From contig JAFEBU010000014.1 in the NCBI GenBank assembly GCA_018242505.1, positions 24,945-88,944 of the forward strand: a DNA stretch of 64,000 nucleotides, in the 5' to 3' direction. The translations under genes were made by a program, and so were the position numbers. Within the stretch, counting starts at the first letter, position 1; each line of letters opens with the position of its first letter. The DNA comes from Pseudomonadota bacterium (GTDB taxonomy: Bacteria > Pseudomonadota > Alphaproteobacteria > Reyranellales > Reyranellaceae). This document shows positions 1 to 8,687 of this stretch, one piece after another. The notes below the pieces were generated by a model that did not search any database, was not told the DNA's origin, and saw nothing but the letters and a program-made list of their open reading frames with translations.

Positions 1-398
1 GCCTCGAATACCTGATAGGGGTCGATCATGAAGTCCTTGCGCAATGCCGGCAGCGTCGTGGCATTGCGCGCCAGGGTCAGGAACTCGTCCCGCCCCTGGA
101 AGTAGGGCTCGTCGGTCAGCACCGAAAGGCACGTGGCGCCGCCGCGCTCATAGGCGCGGGCAAGAGAGGGAGGATCGAAGTCCGGCCGGATCAGCCCCTT
201 GCTGGGAGAAGCCTTCTTGATCTCGGCAATCAAGCCATATCGACCGGCGGCGACCGCAGTCTTCAGCGCGCGAGCAAAACCGCGCGGCGCGTCCATTGCC
301 CGGGCGGCCCGCTCGACTTCGCCTTGCGGCCGACGCTCGCGGGCTGCCGCGACGTGGCGGCGCTTGTCGTCGACGATCCTGGCGAGGGTATCGCTCAT
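1..398 (-). CDS. trpC: Indole-3-glycerol phosphate synthase, partial (3' part outside window)
   Basis: TrpC closes the indole ring from carboxyphenylaminodeoxyribulose 5-phosphate in tryptophan synthesis. The visible part is the first 132 codons (N-terminal half); the usual length is about 260-270. The frame reads [20 protein letters not shown] at the N-terminus and contains the [12 protein letters not shown] strand with the family's catalytic lysine, then the [12 protein letters not shown] and [12 protein letters not shown] segments typical of TrpC. The start ATG (396-398) overlaps the trpD stop in an ATGA arrangement, so the two genes are probably translationally coupled. The gene runs off the left edge, so nothing can be said of its C-terminus. 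Confidence 0.95.
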   Translation of the reverse strand, partial: MSDTLARIVDDKRRHVAAARERRPQGEVERAARAMDAPRGFARALKTAVAAGRYGLIAEIKKASPSKGLIRPDFDPPSLARAYERGGATCLSVLTDEPYFQGRDEFLTLARNATTLPALRKDFMIDPYQVFE

Positions 399-1420
399 GC
401 GCAGATCCTCTTGAGGGTGGCAAGGGCGTGCGCAGCCTTGCCCGTGTCGATCGACTGGGCCGCCAAGGCAAAGCCCTCTTTCAGATCCCTTGCTCTGCCC
501 GCCACCATGATCGCCGCGGCGCTGTTCAACAACACGATATCGCGAAAGGCGTTGCGTTCGCCGGCCAGCACTTTTTTGATCTCCTCCGCGTTGTGGAGGG
601 CATCGCCGCCCTTGAGCTGTTCGATGGGTGCGCGCGTCACGCCGATCTCTTCCGGGGCGATTTCGATCTCACTCACCTTGCCGTTTTCCAGCGACGCAGC
701 CCAGCTCCGGGTCGTAATCGTGAGCTCGTCCATGCCGTCCTGGCCGTGCACTACCAGGGCGCGCTCCAGTCCCAGCCGGCCCAGCGCCTCGGCCACCGGC
801 CTCAGCCAGCGCCGATCAAAGACGCCGACGAGCTGGCGCTTGACCAGAGCCGGGTTCGACATCGGCCCCAGGAGATTGAAGATGGTGCGGGAAGGGGCCA
901 GCTCCGCTCGGGGACCGGCAACGTTGCGCATGGCGCTGTGATGCCTGGGGGCCATGAGAAAGCAGATATTGGCTTCGATCAGCGCCTTTTCGAGCGTTTC
1001 GATAGGCAAATCGAGATTAATACCGAGGGCTGCAAGCACGTCGGCCGCGCCCGACTTCGAGGTGAAGGCGCGGTTGCCATGTTTGGCGACGGGAATTCCC
1101 GCGCCTGCGACGACCAGCGCCGAGCAGGACGAGACATTGTAGGTACCGTGATGGTCGCCGCCGGTGCCGACAATATCGATTGCGCCTTTGGGGGCTTGCA
1201 CTCGTTGAACCTTCGCGCGCAGCACCTGGGCTCCTCCCGCCAGTTCCTCGGCAGTTTCACCCCGCACTTTCAGCGCCATGAGGAAGGCGCCCATTTGGGC
1301 GGGCGTCGCATTGCCGCTGGTCATGATGTCGAAGGCGCGTTCGGCCTCATCGACGCTCAGCGTCTGCCCATTGCCCACTTTCGCCAGAAGACCGCGAAAA
1401 TCGTCGATATCGCCGCTCAC
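395..1420 (-). CDS. trpD: Anthranilate phosphoribosyltransferase
   Basis: TrpD joins anthranilate to phosphoribosyl pyrophosphate, the second step of tryptophan synthesis. The 341-residue length is normal. The glycine-rich PRPP-binding motif [14 protein letters not shown] lies near residues 86-99, followed by [18 protein letters not shown], the conserved KHGNR anthranilate/PRPP site. The stop overlaps the trpC start. Upstream, trpG is separated by about 310 bases that contain an opposite-strand metal-binding gene, so trpD may need its own promoter between 1421 and 1478. Confidence 0.97.
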   Translation of the reverse strand: MSGDIDDFRGLLAKVGNGQTLSVDEAERAFDIMTSGNATPAQMGAFLMALKVRGETAEELAGGAQVLRAKVQRVQAPKGAIDIVGTGGDHHGTYNVSSCSALVVAGAGIPVAKHGNRAFTSKSGAADVLAALGINLDLPIETLEKALIEANICFLMAPRHHSAMRNVAGPRAELAPSRTIFNLLGPMSNPALVKRQLVGVFDRRWLRPVAEALGRLGLERALVVHGQDGMDELTITTRSWAASLENGKVSEIEIAPEEIGVTRAPIEQLKGGDALHNAEEIKKVLAGERNAFRDIVLLNSAAAIMVAGRARDLKEGFALAAQSIDTGKAAHALATLKRICA

Positions 1421-1478
1421 CTCGACTCCATGTTTTTTGCCCTTGCCGGTTCGGCCGGAGGGCGCGTAGCTATATCAC

Positions 1479-1679
1479 ATGGCTGAAGAACTGATCCTCA
1501 AGGTCACAGGCATGGATTGCGACGGTTGCGTGAAGGCCGTCACCCGTGCCGCGACCGGCGCCGGCACGGCGCCTATCTCCGTCGACCTCAAGAGCGGTGA
1601 GATGCGTCTGCCCTCAGGGGCAGATGTGCCTGCCATCACTCGTGCCATCCAGCGGGCCGGCTTCGGGATCGAACCGTAA
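1479..1679 (+). CDS. Small heavy-metal-associated (HMA) domain protein
   Basis: This 66-residue protein is a single HMA fold like the copper chaperone CopZ. The metal-binding CxxC is seen at C14-D-G-C17 in the context VTGMDCDGCVKAV. The beta-alpha-beta spacing and the final AGFGIEP fit the family. It probably binds Cu(I) or another soft metal in the cytoplasm; the metal is inferred. It lies between trpG and trpD but on the opposite strand, converging on trpG and diverging from trpD. No Shine-Dalgarno sequence precedes the ATG, and a TAGCTA element lies just 5' of it, so the message may be leaderless. No copper ATPase is nearby. Confidence 0.82.
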   Translation: MAEELILKVTGMDCDGCVKAVTRAATGAGTAPISVDLKSGEMRLPSGADVPAITRAIQRAGFGIEP

Positions 1680-1731
1680 CTATTTGATTTCCGGTTCTTT
1701 TCCAGACAGTTTGATCCGCGGATTTTAAAGT

Positions 1732-2334
1732 CTAAGCCGCATTTTGCTTTTGCTGCGTCGGGTGCTCGCCCGCGATCTTGAGGAAGTTCTCTAGGATCTT
1801 GTGGCCATGCTCCGAAGCGATACTCTCGGGATGGAACTGCACGCCATGGACCGGCAGGGCCTTGTGTTGCAGGCCCATGACAATATCGCCGGTCCGGGCA
1901 GTGACCTCGAGTTCCTGCGGCAAGCTTGTTCCGTCCACGATCAGCGAGTGGTAGCGGGTTGCCAGGAAGGGTGAGGGTACATCCTCGAACACGCCCTGGC
2001 CTTTATGTTCGATGCCCGACAGCTTGCCATGCATCGGCGCTGGCGCCCGAACGACCTTGCCACCGAACACTTGGCCGATCGCCTGATAGCCAAGACACAC
2101 GCCGAGAAGTGGCACCTGGGCTTGCGCGGCCGCCTTGATCAAATCCATACAGATACCGGCCTCGTTGGGGGTGCAGGGGCCTGGGGACAGGACGATTCCG
2201 TCGGGTTTGAGCGCCATCGCCGCCTCGACAGTGATCTGATCATTGCGATGAACCGCGCAGCGCGCCCCAAGATCGCCTAGAAAGTGAACTAGGTTGTAAG
2301 TGAAACTATCGTAGTTATCGATCAGAAGCAGCAC
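1732..2334 (-). CDS. trpG: Anthranilate/aminodeoxychorismate synthase glutamine amidotransferase subunit
   Basis: This class I glutamine amidotransferase supplies ammonia to TrpE, and often also to PabB in organisms with one shared subunit (hence pabA as an alternative name). It is 200 residues, the standard length. The catalytic triad is visible: C80 in [12 protein letters not shown], and H167 and E169 in [17 protein letters not shown] near residues 51-60 is also characteristic. Its partner trpE lies 26 kb away at 28554-30083 on the same strand. The gene is divergent from the ClC channel gene, with only 62 bases between them. Confidence 0.95.
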   Translation of the reverse strand: MLLLIDNYDSFTYNLVHFLGDLGARCAVHRNDQITVEAAMALKPDGIVLSPGPCTPNEAGICMDLIKAAAQAQVPLLGVCLGYQAIGQVFGGKVVRAPAPMHGKLSGIEHKGQGVFEDVPSPFLATRYHSLIVDGTSLPQELEVTARTGDIVMGLQHKALPVHGVQFHPESIASEHGHKILENFLKIAGEHPTQQKQNAA

Positions 2335-2396
2335 GTGGCACCTATTGCCGGGTTCGGGTTATTTTCCTGGAATCGGCGCCTGAAGGAAAGAAGACT

Positions 2397-4250
2397 GTGA
2401 GCGTTTTGACTTCCGCGCGGGGTGCGGCAGGCACTTTTTCGGACTGGGTCAGCTCCGTCTTCGTCGGACAGGCGCGTCGGTTCTTCCGCATGCAAAGCCG
2501 CCTCCGCTCCAACGAGCCGGTGCAGATTTTTGTCTGTGGCGTTGTGGGAGCGGTAATCGGGGCGCTGGTGGCCGGCCTACGCGGGCTGGTTGACCTGCTG
2601 CATACCGTCGGCTTCAACCTGTCGGAGGGGCGCACGCTCAGCACGGGCATCGGCGTCGACCCGCTGCGCATCCTCCTGGTGCCCGTGATCGGGGGGCTGG
2701 TGATCGGCCTTTCCGCCATCGTCATGCGTCGTCTGCGACCCAAGGAGATCGTCGATCCGATCGAGGCCAATGCTCTGCATGGCGGGACTATGTCGTTGTT
2801 CGACAGTCTCCGGTTGCTGGTTGCCACCATTATGTCGAATGCGTCGGGCGCGTCGCTCGGCATGGAGGCGGGCTATACCCAGATGGGCTCGGGGATACTC
2901 GCCAAGGTGGGGCAGTATTTCCGTCTGCGGCGTAACGACCAGCGCATCTTCGTCGGTGCAGGCTCTGCGGCGGCGATCGCTGCCGCCTTCAACGCACCGT
3001 TTGCGGGCGCCTTCTATTGCTTCGAGCTGATCCTGGGCACCTATTCGGTACGGGCGCTTGCGCCGGTGGCGGCGGCGGCTCTCGCCGGAACCTTTGCCCA
3101 GCGGGCCCTGATCGATCCCGAGCCGATTTTCAGCGTCGAGCAGTTCTTCCATTTCAATCTCAAGGTCTACTTCGTGTTCGCCGTGCTGGGCGTGTTTGCC
3201 GCCGCCTTCAGCGTGCTTGCCATGCAATCGGTGACCTGGGCGGAACGTGCACTGCGTCGTCTGCCTTTGCCACAATGGCTGCGACCTGCGATCGGTGGGC
3301 TCCTGCTGTCGGCGATCGCGATCGTCGTGCCCCAGGTGTTGGGCAGCGGCCATGGCGCGATCCAGCTCATGTTCGATCGCAACGTGACCCTGAAGACGTT
3401 CCTGATCCTGCTGCTCGCCAAGCTGGTCGCCTCAGCCTTTTCGCTCGGCTCCGGTTTCCGCGGCGGCATGTTCAGCTCGTCTCTCTTTCTCGGCTGCCTG
3501 TTCGGTGGCACCTTCGCCGGCATTGCGGCCCTCATGGTGCCGTCGCTCAGCGACATGCAATCGGCCTTGATGATGGTTGGCATGGGGGCCGTGGCGGCGG
3601 CCGTCATCGGCGCGCCGCTCACCATGGTGTTCCTGGTGCTGGAAGGAACCGGCAGCTTCGCAATGATGGTCGCGGTGATGGTCGGTGTGGTGATCTCCTC
3701 GAGCATCGTTCGCCTCACCTTCGGATATTCGTTCTCGACCTGGCGTTTCCACCAGCGTGGCATCGGCGTTCGCAGCCCTCACGATATCGGCTGGCTGGCC
3801 GATCTTTCGGTCGGCCGCCTGATGCGCACCGATGCCCAGGTCGTCCCGGAAAACACGCCTTTGAAGGAGCTGCGGGAGAAATTTCCACCCGGTACGGCCT
3901 GGCATGTCTTCGTCGTGTCGGACAAAGGGATCTACACCGGTGCGCTCGACAGCAGCGACGTCCATGATCCCCAGCTGAACGACAAGCTCGAGACCCGTTT
4001 TGCCCGTGACCTGGCAGCCGATCCCGACATATTCCTGCTGCCCTACGAGAACGTCCGGACCGCGCTGGGGCGCTTCGAGGACAAGGAGGTCGAAACCCTG
4101 CCGGTTCTCGCCTCGTCGACCGACCGTTCGATCGTAGGTTACCTCTCCGAGCAATATGCGCTGCGGCGCTACAATCAGGAGCTGGAGCGTCGCCGCAGCG
4201 CCGATCTCGGCGAACGGGACATGTTCTCTATCGCGGACAAGAAGGCCTGA
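2397..4250 (+). CDS. ClC-family chloride channel/antiporter with C-terminal CBS region
   Basis: This is a 617-residue integral membrane protein of the voltage-gated chloride channel (ClC) family, with about ten hydrophobic helices over residues 45-440 and a cytoplasmic CBS-pair region from about 470 to 590. The gating glutamate is kept (E157 in SLGMEAGYTQ), but the usual GREGP motif is altered to GMEAG and the canonical GSGIP selectivity motif is not recognisable. The GxFxP-equivalent reads GFRGGMFSSSLFLG. The start is a GTG preceded by GAAGGAAAG. It is divergent from trpG. It could be an H+/Cl- exchanger, a channel or a fluoride-type variant; the altered filter motifs leave ion choice open. 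Confidence 0.88.
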   Translation: MSVLTSARGAAGTFSDWVSSVFVGQARRFFRMQSRLRSNEPVQIFVCGVVGAVIGALVAGLRGLVDLLHTVGFNLSEGRTLSTGIGVDPLRILLVPVIGGLVIGLSAIVMRRLRPKEIVDPIEANALHGGTMSLFDSLRLLVATIMSNASGASLGMEAGYTQMGSGILAKVGQYFRLRRNDQRIFVGAGSAAAIAAAFNAPFAGAFYCFELILGTYSVRALAPVAAAALAGTFAQRALIDPEPIFSVEQFFHFNLKVYFVFAVLGVFAAAFSVLAMQSVTWAERALRRLPLPQWLRPAIGGLLLSAIAIVVPQVLGSGHGAIQLMFDRNVTLKTFLILLLAKLVASAFSLGSGFRGGMFSSSLFLGCLFGGTFAGIAALMVPSLSDMQSALMMVGMGAVAAAVIGAPLTMVFLVLEGTGSFAMMVAVMVGVVISSSIVRLTFGYSFSTWRFHQRGIGVRSPHDIGWLADLSVGRLMRTDAQVVPENTPLKELREKFPPGTAWHVFVVSDKGIYTGALDSSDVHDPQLNDKLETRFARDLAADPDIFLLPYENVRTALGRFEDKEVETLPVLASSTDRSIVGYLSEQYALRRYNQELERRRSADLGERDMFSIADKKA

Positions 4251-4308
4251 TCCGACGATCGGCGACGACGCGATGACTTCATGGTCAGTGTGGGGTTAAG
4301 CTGTCGCC

Positions 4309-5037
4309 ATGATCCATGTCGCTGCCCTTGTCTCCGTGCTGCTGCTGGCGCTGCCGGCCTTCGCCCAGGTCGATTGCAACTCCGGCATGGAGCCGATCGA
4401 CAGGGACGCGCCGTCGCGGATGAGCGCCCTTGGATTCACGCGCATAGTGGCGTCCAGGGAAGCAGGATTTGCCAGGGTCTTTTCGACCTTCGGCTACAAG
4501 GTCGAAGTCAGCGTCCAGACCGTGCAGGGAGATAGTGTCGACGGCGATTTCCACCAGTCCTTCGACGTCGGCTTCGGCGCCATGGGCGCGCGCGTTGCGA
4601 AGCCGGTCGAGCCTGCCGTCAACACGTTGAAGCGCCTCCAGCTTCCCACCAAGGATATCGATACGTTCGTCATGACGCCGCCATTCGCGCTCGGGCCGGA
4701 TGTAGTGGCCGAGAAGGACGCGGTCTATTCAGGGCGCCAGAAACTGGGCAACTACAATGCCAGCGTCTTCGATCTTCTGCCACGTAATGACCAGGCGCCC
4801 CTGCGCGGCTTCATCGGGCGTGTCTGGGTGTCGCCGGGCCGTGCAGCCGTTCTCCGGAGTTGCGGCCGGGCGGCTGCCTATCCGATCGGGCCGATGCGCT
4901 ACGAGATCCGCCGCGATCAGGTTGGCGAAGAGAACTGGTTCCCGGTGCTGATCCGTGCCGACGAGGATCTTTATCGAGACGACACCCCCGTGCATGTCCG
5001 GGTGAACGTCAAATATTCGGACTACAAGGCGCGGTGA
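4309..5037 (+). CDS. Exported protein, outer-membrane lipoprotein-sorting-like domain (function unknown)
   Basis: This is a 242-residue protein with a clear signal peptide (hydrophobic residues 4-17, cleavage likely after AFA near residue 19) and no lipobox cysteine. The C-terminal half resembles a domain seen in many secreted bacterial proteins: FIGRVWVSPGRAAVLRSCGR followed by MRYEIRRDQVG, ENWFPVLIRADEDL and VHVRVNVKYSDYKAR. In that family the FxGRxWV and VKYxDYK strands form an incomplete beta-barrel related to LolA/LolB. Location is therefore likely periplasmic. The ligand is unknown. It lies ten bases upstream of the EamA transporter gene and may be co-transcribed with it. Confidence 0.75.
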   Translation: MIHVAALVSVLLLALPAFAQVDCNSGMEPIDRDAPSRMSALGFTRIVASREAGFARVFSTFGYKVEVSVQTVQGDSVDGDFHQSFDVGFGAMGARVAKPVEPAVNTLKRLQLPTKDIDTFVMTPPFALGPDVVAEKDAVYSGRQKLGNYNASVFDLLPRNDQAPLRGFIGRVWVSPGRAAVLRSCGRAAAYPIGPMRYEIRRDQVGEENWFPVLIRADEDLYRDDTPVHVRVNVKYSDYKAR

Positions 5038-5047
5038 TCGCGCACCT

Positions 5048-5932
5048 ATGGTCGTCTCCCCGCTGATCGTCGGGCTGCTGCTGGTGGCAGCCCTCATGCA
5101 TGCGAGCTGGAATGCACTCCTGAAGTCCGATCGCTCCGATCGGCTCGCGACCTTCGGGGTGATCATGACCACCGGCACGGCGATGGGCCTCGCCGCGGTG
5201 CCGTTCCTACCCATGATCGAGCCGGGCGCCTGGAAATTCATCGCGCTTTCTGTGGCGATCCACCTTGCGTACTACACGTTCCTGCTCAAGGCCTACTCTT
5301 ATGGCGATCTCAGCCACACCTATCCGATCGCCCGGGGGTTGGGGCCGCTGCTGGTCGCAATTTTGTCTGGGCAGCTCGTCGGCGAGCATCTGCGCCCACA
5401 GGATATCCTTGGCGTTCTGTTGTTGAGCCTCGGGCTCGTGGCTCTTGCATTCCCCATCCAGCTCGCCACACCGAGGCCGGGTGGACGGCATGGACTTGCA
5501 ACGATCTTCGCCGTGCTCACGGGAATCTCCATCGCCGGCTATATCCTTGCCGACGGGCTCGGCGTTCGGGCCGCGGGACCTGCGCTGGGGCAGAAAATCG
5601 GGTACATCGCCTGGCTCTGCGTGCTCGAAGGACCATGGTTGCTCGTCCTGGCCTTCGCGATCAGGCCAACGGCGGTATGGTCTCACCTGCGCATCAACTG
5701 GTGGCGCGGTGTGCTGGGCGGGGCGATTGCCAGCGTCGGCTACGGCATCGCGATCTACGGCCTTGCTGCCGGACCGATGGCGCATGTGGCGGCGCTGCGC
5801 GAGACATCGGTCCTGTTCGGCACGTTGATCGGCACGCTGCTGCTTGGCGAACCTTTCGGCAGGCGGCGTGTCGCCGCAGCCCTTGTCATCGTTTCGGGGC
5901 TTGTATTGATGAACGGTCCGGCGCTCTTCTAG
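5048..5932 (+). CDS. EamA/DMT-family transporter
   Basis: This 294-residue inner membrane protein has ten predicted hydrophobic segments arranged as two EamA repeats, the layout of the drug/metabolite transporter superfamily. It starts VVSPLIVGLLLVAALMHASWNALLK, and the AYSYGDLSHTYPIARGLGPL segment near residues 92-111 is typical of the first repeat. The second repeat ends LLGEPFGRRRVAAALVIVSG. Substrates of such exporters are usually small metabolites or amino acids and cannot be read from sequence. The stop (5930-5932) is four bases before the GTG of the next gene, so the two are probably one transcript. Confidence 0.88.
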   Translation: MVVSPLIVGLLLVAALMHASWNALLKSDRSDRLATFGVIMTTGTAMGLAAVPFLPMIEPGAWKFIALSVAIHLAYYTFLLKAYSYGDLSHTYPIARGLGPLLVAILSGQLVGEHLRPQDILGVLLLSLGLVALAFPIQLATPRPGGRHGLATIFAVLTGISIAGYILADGLGVRAAGPALGQKIGYIAWLCVLEGPWLLVLAFAIRPTAVWSHLRINWWRGVLGGAIASVGYGIAIYGLAAGPMAHVAALRETSVLFGTLIGTLLLGEPFGRRRVAAALVIVSGLVLMNGPALF

Positions 5933-5936
5933 CATC

Positions 5937-8612
5937 GTGTCGACTCGCAATCTCGAGCAACTCCTCGCCCCGCGTTCGGTCGTCGCCATCGGCGCAAGCC
6001 GTCGGCCGGGCAGCGTCGGCGCCGCCGTGACGCGCAATCTGCTGGCGGGCGGTTTCAAGGGCGATCTGCATCTCGTAAACGTCAAGGGCGGGGAGATCGA
6101 AGGCCGCAAGGTGCTACGCAGCCTCGCCGAGCTGCCTGCACCAGCCGACCTTGCCATCATCATGACACCGGCGGGCACGGTGCCCGGCCTGATCGACGAG
6201 CTTGGCCGGCGCGGCACCAGAACCGCCGTCGTCATCAGCGCCGGCCCAGGCGAGGGCCCGCATGCTGCCGATACCAATGCGCGCTGGCGCCGTGGCCTTC
6301 TCGAAGCGGCCAGACCCTTTCTGCTACGCATCGTCGGACCCAACTGCATCGGTTACGCGGCGCCGAAGATCGGTCTCAATGGCAGCTTCGGCCCGGGCAA
6401 GCTGAGGAGCGGCCGGCTGGCGGCGATCGCCCAGTCCGGTGCCGTCCTGGCGGGTCTGGTGGACTGGGGCATGGCGCAGGGCATTGGCTTTTCGCATCTC
6501 TTCTCGATGGGCGATATGGCCGATGTCGATTTCGGCGACGTGCTCGACATGCTGGCGCGCGACTACGACACGCGCGCCGTGCTGATGTACGTCGAAGGTA
6601 TCACGCAGGCCCGTAAATTCATGTCGGCAGCACGCAGTGCGGCCCGGCTGAAGCCGGTGATTGTGCTGAAGGCCGGCCGCCACGCCGCGGCGGCCCAGGC
6701 AGCTGCCTCGCATACAGGATCAATGGCGGGCTCGGCGGCGGTCTACGAAGCGGCCTTTGCGCGTGCCGGCTTGGTCAGCGTGACCGGCCTCGGTGAGCTG
6801 TTCGACGCTGCGGAGACGCTGGGGCATGGCTTGGTGCCCCGCACGGAGCGGCTCGCGATCCTGACCAATGGCGGCGGTGTGGGGATCATCGCCACCGACC
6901 TCCTCATGGACGAGGGCGGCGAGCTTGCGGCACTGCAGCCCGCGACGATCGAGGCACTCGACAAGCGCCTGCCACGCATCTGGTCGCAGGGCAATCCTGT
7001 CGACATCGTGGGTGACGCAGACGGCGCCCGCTACGCCACAGCTCTCGACATTCTCGCTACCGATCGCGGCGTGGGGGCCGTGCTCGCCATGAACGTGCCT
7101 ACGGCGCTGGCGTCGTCGGAGGAGGTGGCCCGTGCTGTCGCAGGCTCGGCGGGCCGGCGCATGCTGCCGGTGATCGGCTGCTGGGTCGGCGGACCCGATG
7201 CGGAAGCAGGCCGTCGGGCCCTGCACGAGTCGCGCATCCCCGCATTCGACACGCCGCTACGTGCGGTGCGCGGCTTCATGCATATCATCGAGTATCGTCG
7301 CGGCCAGCGCGCCCTGCAGCGCACGCCACCTTCCGTTCCCGAGGCGCGTTCGGATACCGCGATGGTGCGCTCGATCGTGGAGAGCGCGTTGGCCGACAAA
7401 CGGCAGTTGCTCACCGAACCCGAATCCAAGCGCGTGCTGGCTGCCTACGGCATTCCCGTGGTGCCGACGGAAACCGTGCGCGATGCCGCGGAAGCGGTGG
7501 CTGCTGCGGCGCTTATCGGCCTGCCAGTCGCGGTCAAGATCCTCTCGCGAGACATCACGCACAAATCCGACGTTGGCGGCGTGGCGCTCGACCTGGCGTC
7601 GGAACAGGCCGTGCGTGACGCCGTGCGCGAGATGATCGCCAAGGCCCGGGCAAAGGCCCCGCAGGCGCGCATCGACGGCTTCGTGGTGCAGCCGATGATC
7701 AAGCGGCCGGATGCCGTCGAGTTGATCCTGGGTGCAGCCGAGGATCCGGTGTTCGGGCCGATCCTGATGGTCGGGCATGGCGGTGTGGCAGCCGAGGTGA
7801 TCGACGACAAGGCTCTCGCTTTGCCGCCGCTCGACCCGGTGCTGGCCGAGAGCGCCCTGTCGCGCACGCGCGTCGATCGGCTGCTGCGCGGCTATCGCGA
7901 TCGGCCGCCAGCGGCGAGGAGGGCTGTGGCAGAGGCGATGATCCGGCTGTCGCAACTTATTGCCGATGTCGACGAGATCGCCGAGCTCGACATCAATCCG
8001 CTGCTGGTCGACGCGGTCGGTGTGATCGCGCTCGACGCCCGCATCGTCGTACGCCGGCCGACAGGGCAGGAGCGCGCGGGGCGCTTCGCCATCCGGCCTT
8101 ACCCCGTCGAGCTCGAGACGGATATCGAACATCGCGGCCAACGCCTGCACATCCGGCCGATCCGCCCGGAGGATGAGGCGTTGATCGACGCCTTCACGAA
8201 GCGCCTTACTGCGGAAGATATCCGCTTGCGTTTCTTCGGTCCGCTGCGTGAACTCAGCCATGAGATGGCGGCGCGCCTCACCCAGATCGACTATGACCGT
8301 GAGATGGCTTTCCTGTTGCTCGATGGTCAGGAGCTTCTGGGTGTCGGACGCCTGGCTGCCGACCCGGACTTCGAACAGGCGGAGTTCGCGCTGATCGTTG
8401 CGTCTGACCGGCAACGGCGAGGTTATGGCGCGTTGTTGCTCAATCATGTTCTCGACTATGCGCGCAGCCGTGGCATCAAGCAGGTGATCGGTTACGTCTT
8501 GCGCGAGAATCACCGCATGCTCGAACTCACCGAGCGCCTGGGCTTCAAGCGCGAGTCCGGCCGTGCCGGCAACACCGACATCTGCGTGGTGAAGAGCTTG
8601 GACGGGCTGTAA
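5937..8612 (+). CDS. Pat-like fusion: ADP-forming acyl-CoA synthetase module with C-terminal GNAT acetyltransferase
   Basis: This 891-residue protein has four parts in order: a CoA-binding Rossmann domain (about 1-135), a succinyl-CoA-ligase-like domain (150-460) with the family histidine in ASHTGSMAGS (H259), an ATP-grasp domain (about 490-700; LPVAVKILSRDITHKSDVGG), and a GNAT domain (about 725-885). This is the layout of the protein lysine acetyltransferase Pat/PatZ, which acetylates enzymes such as acetyl-CoA synthetase. Because H259 is retained, real ADP-forming synthetase activity remains possible; in PatZ-type proteins this module is thought to be regulatory. The GTG start at 5937 follows the EamA stop. 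Confidence 0.9.
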   Translation: MSTRNLEQLLAPRSVVAIGASRRPGSVGAAVTRNLLAGGFKGDLHLVNVKGGEIEGRKVLRSLAELPAPADLAIIMTPAGTVPGLIDELGRRGTRTAVVISAGPGEGPHAADTNARWRRGLLEAARPFLLRIVGPNCIGYAAPKIGLNGSFGPGKLRSGRLAAIAQSGAVLAGLVDWGMAQGIGFSHLFSMGDMADVDFGDVLDMLARDYDTRAVLMYVEGITQARKFMSAARSAARLKPVIVLKAGRHAAAAQAAASHTGSMAGSAAVYEAAFARAGLVSVTGLGELFDAAETLGHGLVPRTERLAILTNGGGVGIIATDLLMDEGGELAALQPATIEALDKRLPRIWSQGNPVDIVGDADGARYATALDILATDRGVGAVLAMNVPTALASSEEVARAVAGSAGRRMLPVIGCWVGGPDAEAGRRALHESRIPAFDTPLRAVRGFMHIIEYRRGQRALQRTPPSVPEARSDTAMVRSIVESALADKRQLLTEPESKRVLAAYGIPVVPTETVRDAAEAVAAAALIGLPVAVKILSRDITHKSDVGGVALDLASEQAVRDAVREMIAKARAKAPQARIDGFVVQPMIKRPDAVELILGAAEDPVFGPILMVGHGGVAAEVIDDKALALPPLDPVLAESALSRTRVDRLLRGYRDRPPAARRAVAEAMIRLSQLIADVDEIAELDINPLLVDAVGVIALDARIVVRRPTGQERAGRFAIRPYPVELETDIEHRGQRLHIRPIRPEDEALIDAFTKRLTAEDIRLRFFGPLRELSHEMAARLTQIDYDREMAFLLLDGQELLGVGRLAADPDFEQAEFALIVASDRQRRGYGALLLNHVLDYARSRGIKQVIGYVLRENHRMLELTERLGFKRESGRAGNTDICVVKSLDGL

Positions 8613-8687
8613 CCTATATTTTGTCGGCGCCTCTGAACTAAGGCAGAATAGTGACGACACACCAAAGGGTTAAGGCCAAAATTTCAG

